The notes under the pieces are model-generated. The model ran no database searches. It was not told the DNA's origin and was given only the letters and a program-made list of their open reading frames with translations. A program made the position numbers and the translations under genes. 64,000 bases of DNA from Notospermus geniculatus (lineage: Eukaryota > Nemertea > Pilidiophora > Heteronemertea > Lineidae), in contig NMRB01000149.1 in assembly GCA_002633025.1 (NCBI GenBank), positions 350,061 to 414,060 of the forward strand. The letters are read 5' to 3'. Positions 55,746 to 64,000 of the stretch are shown piece after piece. Position 1 is the first letter of the stretch, and each line of letters starts with the position of its first letter.

Positions 55746-58696
55746 CTAATGTCTGACGATGATGTATCTGTAATAATCAAAGGAGTATTCATTGCCGATC
55801 AGACACATCAGGATCCGGAAGGATCCCAGAATGTCGGAATCCTGCACCGTCAGCCTCCCTGTGACCTCGTTCCGCCGCCGATTATAACGGGAAGAAATCT
55901 TAAAATTGTAATTTTTCTGAATCTCATATTCTTTGTAAACACTGGTGAAGCCTTTACTCTGTGGAATGAAGCCCAATGTTGAATCGAAGAGATAGAACTT
56001 GACGAATGGTCTCGGTGAGCCGGATCCGACGCAACGGAATCTGGTCGTCTGAAACGAGGAAAGGAAGAGGAAGTAAGTTCCGTCGAAGAGAATTCGACGA
56101 GCGGTGGAATTGATGACTCCGAATTAGTGTAAGTTCACATGATGAAGGGCCATATTAAAGGGGTTGTCCTACGAATTCGTTTTGGGGAGAGCTTACCATT
56201 CTCCGCCTGACACTCAACGCCCTTTCCTCAGGTTGTCGCCGGATGATCTTCACCGGGGTGAACCATTTGATCCGAAAGTTGACTCTGCCCTCGTTGTGAA
56301 GGGAGTTACATGTGTAGTTGTTCCTGCTCCCGGGTTTGACATTATATGCCTCGCCTGTGATCGTTTTCAAACCGAAAACCTGCGAACTCTATCTTTGTAA
56401 ACACTGGTGAAGTCTTTACTCTGTGGAATGAAGCCCAATGTTGAATCGAAGAGATAGAACTTGACGAATGGTCTCGGTGAGCCGGATCCGACGCAACGGA
56501 ATCTGGTCGTCTGAAACGAGGAAAGAAAGAGGAAATAAGTTCCGTCGAAGAGAATTCGACGAGCGGTGGAATTGATGACTCCGAATTAGTGTAACTTCAC
56601 ATGATGAAGGGCCAGATTAAAGGGGTTGTCCTACGAATTTGTTTTGGGGAGAGCTTACCATTCTCCGCCTGACATTCAACGCCCTTTCCTCAGGTTGTCG
56701 CCGGATGATCTTCACCGGGGTGAACCATTTGATCCGAAAGTTGACTCTGCCCTCGTTAAGGGAGTTACATGTGTAGTTGTTCCTGCTCCCGGGTTTGACA
56801 TTATATGCCTCGCCTGTGATCGTTTTCAAACCGAAAACCTGCGAACTCTTCCTGACAGGGATGCGATTTCGGCTATTCCTATTGTAGACTCTCAATCTTT
56901 GCGACCGCTGCGAATGCACAAAGCACATCAATGATGGCTTCCACCGCGACTTCTTTGGGATTGGTATTATGTATCTCCCGTCCTTATCGATGGCCTGCGT
57001 GTGGTTGAAAATCCAAGCTAGTTGGTTGTAGATCAGGAATGCAGGGGGGACATTGCGCCGACTTCGGAGGTCCACGAACGTCTGAAGCAAGACCATGGTG
57101 TGGAAGCGATAGGGACTGCCGCGCAACCAATAGCTTGTCTGCAGGGACACGGAGTAGACGCCAGCGTCGGTTCGTAAAAATGGGCGAAACTTGATATAGG
57201 CGCTGAAATTCGAAAAGCCGCCCGAGTTCTCGACGTACCGGTTTGTCGGCGTGTAGTTCATGTTTTGGGCACCTTCATAACGCATAATGTTGTCGAAAGC
57301 TTGCTGGAGGACCAGGCTATCTCCGGCTCGATGGAGATGACGGGAAAAGCCGTAACGTGCCGTAGAGTCGTCGTCGAATTTGCTTTCGACTTTCATCCTC
57401 AAAATGAGCGGGTCGCCCGGTGCCACGATATACTGCGGCTGTGGCATCTCTATGAAAACAGGCAGGTGGACTGTTCCATCGGCTACCAGTTGGAAAGTGT
57501 GAACGTTCATTGTGAGGACGATGGTCGTACATGGATGCTCAATGCTCATCCTGGTGTACAGCTGCTTCTTCGGGTCTTCAAGAGGACCTCCTTTGATACG
57601 GAATTTTATGGTAGAATTGCTCACCCTCAGGGCAGTCACTTCAAATTTATCATCGCCTGGAAAGCAATCGGCGAAATGAATGATAGCTACATGTTTTTGC
57701 ATTTTAGCCAGTCTAATTGCAGCTCTTCATTCTCAGAAATATCTCACCTTCATCTGGTACGAAGTAATATAAAGACATGTCCGGCCATGATTCATAGAAT
57801 TCGCGGATGAACCACGTCCAGGTCACCTGATCCACTGACGTCAGTTCCGCTTCCGCCAAGACCATGACGCCATTTTCAGTCGCTGTTTGATTGTATCTGA
57901 AGTTTTCTATCGTTGGGTACTCAAACCGACCGACACAGCTTCCATGAGTGAGGTGCTGCGGCAGGGAAAATAAAAAACTCATTAACTGATTATCATTTAT
58001 TCGTGATAGTTTCTGTGTTGCGCCGCTGATTTATAATGATGTGATTAAAGTATGCGCCTGACATTACTCTCTGAAAGTAATCAACGGTTGGGTAGTTTCC
58101 TCTCCATATTTTGATTGTTTAATATTTTCTACATGTATATTTTTCAGCCCCGCCAGCGTGACGCCAAGAATAGTACATTTAGCGGAGGAAAACTGCAATC
58201 CGTCGTCATGCCACCTCGCACGGGTCTTTTACAAATACGGAGGCCAGCTTCGTCCCAGGAGTTGTCAGCTCCATGTCGTCGAGGTTGTTTGTGAGCGACA
58301 ACCAAGAACGAGGAGCAAAGGACCCCAAGAGAACGAGGTTCACCCCAGACAGACAACAACCAAAAAAGCCCCTTTTCATTAAGGCCTTGATCCCTAAATC
58401 TTCCTGGTCCCACTCAGATACGTGGACGCCTGGCCTTAGCTAGCATGGGACCGGGACGGAGGGCAAGTGCCCCCCCCCCCAGACGACTATAAAAGAGTGT
58501 TGCACGGCTCCAGTGAAGAAGGTGGATGAATGATCCCGTGCGTCTCGGAAAGGACGTTCATTGTGCTTCAAAGCGGTTTTCGCGAATAAGGGCCTTTGCA
58601 AACGATTTAAAAAACACAATAGAACACTAGAATACTTACCCCTTTCAAATGGAGTACACAAAGCAGGAGAAATCCTTGTAGGCCTAAATACATCAT
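55746..58696 (-). CDS. secreted Ig-like protein B (tandem paralogue of A)
   Basis: Exons 58640-58696, 57748-57955, 56659-57656 and 55746-56048 join in phase to 521 residues, colinear with protein A and clearly its recent duplicate. The signal peptide has two extra residues (MMYLGLQGF) owing to a six-base GGCCTA insertion. In exon 3, NSLNEG replaces NSLDNEG after a codon loss. Between exons 3 and 4 lies a 464-bp internal tandem copy that holds a chimeric terminal exon (56367-56510) and a fragment of exon 3. Exon 3 can therefore splice either to that truncated exon or to the full exon 4. Function unknown. Upstream and downstream flanks are shared with gene A, with differing inserted elements. 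Confidence 0.72.
55930..56850. repeat. 464-bp internal tandem duplication in Ig-like gene B
   Basis: TTTGTAAACACTGGTGAAG recurs at about 55931 and 56395. Each unit holds the start of exon 4, the last intron, and the end of exon 3. At the junction near 56393, exon 4 sequence is fused to exon 3 sequence, creating a 48-codon alternative end (56367-56510, minus) that stops with FSV and lacks the last cysteine. Confidence 0.75.
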
Positions 58697-58699
58697 CGT

Positions 58700-60253
58700 C
58701 GAAATATCGCGTCGGTGGTATGCACGTCAAATCTCTTCGCATTTCAACGTAACACTGTTGATATTCTTCACTGCTTACAACTGACACATGTCGATTACCA
58801 AATACTTGGGTCAGTATTAGCTATCATTAACCCAAATAAAACGTAAGTTTAAATTAATTTAACCCTCTGTCTTTGGCGTATCGGTTTATCGGGAGAATGT
58901 AAATAGGGCATACGCAGTATGCTGACAGCGCAATCTCTTGAAGTAGGCCTATGTAAATGAGAAGTGTGTGGCGGGTGAAAGGGAATTTTCTAACCGGAAT
59001 GCGCTTGTACCACAAACCCACTGATGGTATCCCTCTCCACTCTTATCACAACCTCATTCAGTTTGTCCCGAATTCCAGTAACGCGCCAGCCTGAAGCAGG
59101 GTTGGATAGGTGGCGCTGGCAGCTTTCTACCGAGAACTTGCGTATTGGGCACGGGGTGTCATCTAATAGATATTGGCCTATTGCCTATAAAATCTGTTAC
59201 ACCGGTATATGCGACACTGATATAAACCCCTGGCCTCCCTCTGCCGTAATGGGCGAACTATAGCCACCATCTTCGCGCCGCAGGTCATCTGTAGCAGGGA
59301 TCTGTAGGCCTGTTGCACAAGATCTACTGTTGCCTTGAACTCACCTCTCGATTTCACCTGTGGGGCCTTGGCATAGAACCCCTCTAATGTCCGCCTACCG
59401 AACGAAGAAAATATATGCTCATTACAGAGCACGAGATGCCCCGCCAACTTGATTTATGTTTCCCGCTTTTTTGAGGTGATTCTCCAGGCGAAGGAGGTGA
59501 AAATAGACAGACTGGTCTCCTGCCCTCGACACGCTCCGCATGTACGTATAGCGGAGCATGTACAGGAGCACTATCGAGGCAGAGGGTCAGTCTAATTGGT
59601 CGTCTGCAAGTGACGACACGAACAGCTGAAAAACACACCAGACCGCTCCCTCTGATTGACCCTGGACTCCACGAAGTCTTCACAAGTGTAAGGGTCATTG
59701 TCTGTTTTCGGTGAGTCGATTTCCAGCAGTTGACGGGAAGGAGAATTCACTTTTTGTTCATCGACATCGTCGTTATACATTGTATTCAGTTATCTCATAT
59801 GAAGAGAAGTGTACAGGTGTAGGCCTGCTGGGGCTCGTAATTTCGTGCAAATAGCCGTGTAGACCTAGTTTCATATCATTCATGATATTCCAGGGTACCG
59901 GTAGGACTAGGCTATCTTTTAGGGCAACGCAGAGTTGGCAAATAAATAGGCTTAGGCCTAGTGGAAAGCCTTACCGGCCAAACCAGTGGAGGGGGAATGG
60001 TGGCAAGTGGCCCATGGGCCTAAGCGGCGGGTCATTGGTCAGGTGGGTACACGGGAATGCTGGTGATGCTGGGATGGAAGCTGGGCCAGTTGGCCTACCA
60101 GAGTACTGAGGTCAGTACTCATCAGTCTGAGTCGGGTCTCAACGTCACTCAAGTTGCTTCACTGGCAAACATGTCAATACATATTCAAGCTTCTTTTTCA
60201 GCGAAACTGTTCTTCCTCTTCGGAAGACTTGTGATAAGATCATCAAAGGCAAC
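58700..60253. other. intergenic region, upstream of mpv17l
   Basis: The left part (to about 58990) repeats the upstream region of Ig-like gene A (about 54400-54720). The remainder has no gene that I can support; a 5' untranslated exon of mpv17l probably lies here but cannot be placed. Confidence 0.45.
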
Positions 60254-61940
60254 ATGGTCCTGTCAAAGTTCCGACAACTCTTCCGGACATACCCCCTCGT
60301 CAGCAACATGGTGATCACCAGCTCCCTCTATGGTGCTGGAGATGTCACCCAACAGACTCTGTTAGGAGCAGAAAAGTACAATTGGACAGGGACCAGAAGG
60401 ATTATGACTGTGGCACTCTGTGGTTTTGGTCCCTTCTACTATTACTGGTACAAGTGGCTAGACCGTTATTTCCCTGGGAAGGCTGTTAGGATTGTGATTC
60501 CTAAAATGTTTGTGGATCAGTTTTTTGGGTCACCGCCTTGTTTGGTCATGTTTTATGTTGGTAAGGAAAAGTTGTATGGTTTGGAAATTTCTTTCAGAGG
60601 ATGTCTATGCTGTGTAATGTGTATCAGTTTTGATTGTCACGCAAGATCTTTGCTACATTCCCTTGCAGATGGGCAAGTGATCAGTCTCTGTGTTGTAGAG
60701 ACTGTAACTCACTTGGATGAAAGCCACAAATGGTACAATGGGAGCTGTCAGTGAGTTGGCCAATAGGTGTCACTACGGCCCAATTCAATATGCATAGCGG
60801 ACCCATTCATTCTTGATCGACCACCAATCACATGGATTTTCCTGTGTATTGGTCCGCTAGAACTTTGCTGCCATCTTTTGGCAATACGCGCGGCTGACTG
60901 CTCCTATTCAACATGCCTCAGGCAGCATAAATTTCTTTTTAGCTATGAGTATAATGGAGGGGAAGGAAGACATATTTGCAGAGCTGAAAGAGAAGGGTTT
61001 AAAGACATTTGGGGTAAGTTGCAAAGGTGCTAGCTTCATGACAAAATGGATGTTATCCCTCTGTCTTGCAGGTTGGCATTGATTACTAACATTTTATATC
61101 TTTTCAGACTGGTTGTATCTACTGGCCCCTCGCCCAGCTCGTCAACTTCTTTCTCATCCCTCCTGCATTTAGAGCTGTCTATGTCAGCAGTGCTGCATTT
61201 GTGTGGAGTAGCATTCTTTGTTTCATCAAAGCGCAACCAACATCAGCAGGGGTAAGACAGGTGTTCTATGAGCTCCCATGCTTTCACATCCAATGTCGAT
61301 TGGCTGCCATGGTTTTTACATCCATTGGTTGATTGGCTCCCACACATTCACATCCATTGGTTGATTGGCTCCCATACATTCACATCCATTGGTTGATTGG
61401 CTCCCATACATTCACATCCATTGGTTGATTGGCTCCCACACATTCACATCCATTGGTTGATTGGATCCCATACATTCACATCCATTGGTTGATTGGATCC
61501 CATACATTGGTTGATTGGATCCCATACGGTGGAATAAAGGCAATTTGTATGTACTACGTCGTATTTGTTCATTGACTGAAGTAACGTAGGTTTTCGGAGG
61601 GAGAGAATCGACCGCGAGAAAACATTGGTTGATTGGCTCCCATACATTCACATCCATTGGTTGATTGGCTCCCATACATTCACATCCATTGGTTGATTGG
61701 CTCCCATACATTCACATACATTGGTTGATTGGCTCCCATACATTCACAGACATTGGTTGATTTGCTCCCATACATTTACATCCATTGGTTGATTTGCTCC
61801 CATGCATTCACAGACATTGGTTGATTGGCTCCATGGTTTTCACATCCAATCCAGTTGTGATGTTTAATACTGCAACGGAAATGATGTTTCATTTTCAGGA
61901 CTCTGGCGGTGAAGTAACACAAGCAATAAAAGCTGAATGA
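60254..61940 (+). CDS. mpv17l: Mpv17-like membrane protein
   Basis: Four exons, 60254-60560, 60943-61013, 61108-61251 and 61899-61940, join in phase to 187 residues, the usual size for the Mpv17/PMP22 family. The start MVLSKFRQLFRTYPLVSN leads into YGAGDVTQQ (family G-D-QQ pattern), TRRIMTVALCGFGPFYYYWY, LDRYFPG, DQFFGSP and FYVG. Exon 2 has MSIMEGKEDIF and exon 3 IYWPLAQLVNFFLIP then FRAVYVSS and VWSSILCF. The MSI.GK.DIF phrase is closest to MPV17L among the paralogues I know. Four membrane helices are expected in the inner mitochondrial or peroxisomal membrane; human MPV17L is linked to reactive oxygen handling. The C-terminus is short and carries CAATAAA in its coding sequence. Confidence 0.9.
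61286..61852. repeat. 32-bp minisatellite in mpv17l intron 3
   Basis: About fifteen imperfect copies of CATTGGTTGATTGGCTCCCA plus TACATTCACATC. The array is interrupted at about 61530-61622 by an unrelated insert. Spacers and units are the same length class but variable, and there are no CRISPR features. Confidence 0.85.
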
Positions 61941-61987
61941 AGTATCAGGTGAAGAAACACAAGCAATAAAAGCTGAATGAAGTATCA
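61908..61987 (+). repeat. 40-bp tandem duplication across the mpv17l stop
   Basis: A 40-base unit beginning GGTGAAGTAACACAAGCAAT is repeated immediately, with one change. The first copy contains the stop codon TGA at 61938-61940. Each unit has one AATAAA. Confidence 0.85.
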
Positions 61988-62306
61988 GGTGAAGAAAGAA
62001 CAAGGGAGATTGGTTTCCAGAACAAAACTTGCTGCATTGTAGCAGTAGTCTCACACACACTTGTCTTCCACGTGCACTGCTGGTTGGTTTTCCGATGTAA
62101 TAACCAGCTAGGCCTAAGTTCTGCTGGTTATGGGACGTCTTGCTCATTTTGTCAATTGCCCAGTTCAAGGCTGCATACAGCATTTATTATATTCAGAAAT
62201 ACTTTATATAAAGAATTATTATTATTACTATTTATAGGTATATAGCATTTCACAACCATTGGACATCATGATGACGCCCTGTTAGATGGTTCTGTTATGT
62301 TGTCAC

Positions 62307-62312
62307 AATAAA
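62307..62312 (+). terminator. possible poly(A) signal of mpv17l
   Basis: AATAAA lies 367 bases after the stop codon on the plus strand. Earlier AATAAA copies at the stop itself make the true end uncertain. Confidence 0.5.
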
Positions 62313-63082
62313 TTATGTCATATTTGAATTAGATCATTTGGCATTGATATTTGTGTGTTGTGGTGTTAAATGGTCTGAGGTGCCTTTTCTAATGTACTTG
62401 GCATTTAATTATTTATACAATAATCGTAATATACATGTTCAAACATTGTGCATCTATTATGAAATTAGACAGTGATTGCATTTTACCCAGATTTCTTCCA
62501 ATTCCTTCATCAGATTTTACTGACTGAGTGGGATCCGGAATACTGGGCGTTTAATGAACTCAAGGCATTTTTATGATGCAGATGCTGCGTTATAACCAGC
62601 CTAGACTCTATACAGACTAGGCCTGTGCTGACACTTATAATTGCCAGTTATGTTGGTTGGTTGTTTTACATGTGGTCTCGATACTTCCTATGTGGTGCAT
62701 GTAGTAAGCCTAGTGTATGTCTGAGACTCTGCAGGTGAATGGCTGCAGCTGTTTTCATATTCTCAGATCAAGACTCGATATGTTGAAGTTATGGTACTCA
62801 TTTGGCCAAGAAACTAAATCCTTATATGGGAGTCAGCATTACATGATCAAATAGAGAATCATAATATACAATGTTAGTTGCTCATAATATATGTTTATAC
62901 TATTGCAGTGATTGATTGAGATGTACAGGTACATCCCTAGTATGTAATTTTAGGTACATTAAATGTACCTAAAATTAATATTTTTTAAATGAAATAGAGA
63001 CTTATGAAATATTCCTTGTGTTTATTTATTTATTAGCTGTGACTGTTGTTACGATACATGTGAACTCATCAGACTTAAGCCG
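62313..63082. other. AT-rich intergenic stretch
   Basis: No gene or clear element seen beyond a short palindrome around TTTTAGGTACATTAAATGTACCTAAAA at about 62949-62975. Confidence 0.4.
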
Positions 63083-63462
63083 CGTTCACATCTAGACCGA
63101 TCTGAGACCGAATTCCCCAGTTCGTATTCGGGAATGCGCATTGGCTAGGCCGGTCTAAAGTTTTTATTGCGATCTCGGGCCGGTCTAGCGAGTCCGCTTC
63201 TTGTAGCGATCTCAGGCCGATTCAGGTACCGGTACCCTAGGCCGGTCTAGACATGTGTCTGAACAGTTTGGAGCGATCCAGCCAGCGCGGTGACACGACG
63301 CGCCAAACTGTAAACCGAATCGGCCTGAGATCGTTACAAGACATGCAAGAAGCGGACTCGCCAGACCGGCCTGAGATCGCATTAAAAACTTAGTAGTGTG
63401 AACGGTTAATGCGGACTAACTGTTTAGGCCGGTCTCAGGTCGCTTTAAAGTGCTAATGTGAA
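63083..63462. mobile_element. MITE with GTTCACAT termini
   Basis: The left end has GCGTTCACATCTAGACCGAT and the right end GTGCTAATGTGAAC. The interior is built from direct and inverted copies of GGCCGGTCTAG and TCTCAGGCC. Non-coding. It abuts the perfect palindrome at 63463. Confidence 0.65.
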
Positions 63463-63632
63463 CCACAGGGACTTGACGCGTACGGGGTATGATGTTGTCA
63501 GCCCCCACGAACAATGCCCCGGCCCGAGAAAAAATATAAAGAGAGTTTTCTCTCTTTATATTTTTTCTCGGGCCGGGGCATTGTTCGTGGGGGCTGACAA
63601 CATCATACCCCGTACGCGTCAAGTCCCTGTGG
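63463..63632. repeat. perfect inverted repeat, 83-bp arms, 4-base loop
   Basis: Arms 63463-63545 and 63550-63632 match exactly by reading, around TTTT. The left arm starts CCACAGGGACTTGACGCGTA. Both strands give the same open frame across it, which is a consequence of symmetry and not evidence of a gene. Confidence 0.9.
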
Positions 63633-64000
63633 GACCTATAGTCCATGATTTACTATCCTCGGGATGGCCTGCAGGAAACCAGCATGGATAGAGTCTATGC
63701 TTATACAACATTGCCTACATCTACTTGGCCAATATGCCTAATGATTTATTCCTCGTATGACCTGCGCCTCAATGGTAAAGTACCAAAGTAGAACCATTTA
63801 TATACTTATTCAGTGAAAATTTGCCATGATTGCGACGGAGGTCACTTAAAAATATAATAGCGGTTGCGGTAAACGTTCTTGCTCCACATGAGGTTGAAGG
63901 TAAAGTCGCCAAGTCGCCAACAACCTGCTGACATTCCGTGCACGGCAGGCCAAGGCTTTTATGACGTAGAAATGGGCCACAAATCAACGGTGATGAACAA
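63633..64000. other. right edge, nothing recognised
   Basis: No gene, element or convincing exon seen. Confidence 0.4.

Noticed and set aside
61304-61850. Regular repeats that could suggest a CRISPR array
   Set aside because: Eukaryotic context, tandem units without unique spacers; a minisatellite.
63416-63691. Two opposing open frames encoding the same peptide
   Set aside because: The identity follows from the perfect palindrome, not from coding.

Overview
The window looks like genomic DNA from a marine invertebrate deuterostome, most likely an echinoderm or close relative. The genes are intron-rich with GT-AG splice sites. Domain content is metazoan (VWC/VWD, Link, C-type lectin, PAN, claudin-like tetraspan). 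Introns and intergenic DNA are packed with short inverted-repeat elements and with the octamer TAGGCCTA. The taxon is inferred from sequence style, not from a search.

Genes were rebuilt by hand from splice sites, reading phase and family similarity. In order: a partial duplicate of vti1a exons 2-5 (minus, 69-1266); complete vti1a, a Qb-SNARE (minus, 8282-11388); rpl34 (plus, 11605-13096), sharing a very short head-to-head promoter with vti1a; an SLC22 organic ion transporter with 8 exons (minus, 13625-19635); a claudin/PMP22/CACNG-like tetraspan with duplicated terminal exons (minus, 22157-33228); a secreted protein with the order signal peptide, C-type lectin, Link, repeat linker, PAN (minus, 34895-41237); a BMPER/Crossveinless-2 gene with 12 exons (minus, 43055-49818); two tandem paralogues of an unrecognised secreted Ig-like protein (minus, 51974-54396 and 55746-58696); and an Mpv17-like gene (plus, 60254-61940).

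Between and inside these genes are at least twenty short non-autonomous DNA transposons or foldback elements. Several are nested. Several are present in one copy of a duplicated segment and absent from the other, which gives exact or near-exact empty sites and target-site duplications. Segmental duplication is a second theme: vti1a exons, tetraspan 3' exons, first exons of the lectin-Link-PAN gene, and the whole Ig-like gene have each been copied locally.

The genes do not form a pathway. The most unusual items are the lectin-Link-PAN architecture with two candidate signal-peptide exons, a BMPER orthologue lacking the GDPH cleavage motif and the TIL domain, the unrecognised Ig-like pair with a chimeric terminal exon, the strong excess of TAGGCCTA with presence/absence differences between paralogues, and a perfect 83-bp-arm palindrome near the right edge.
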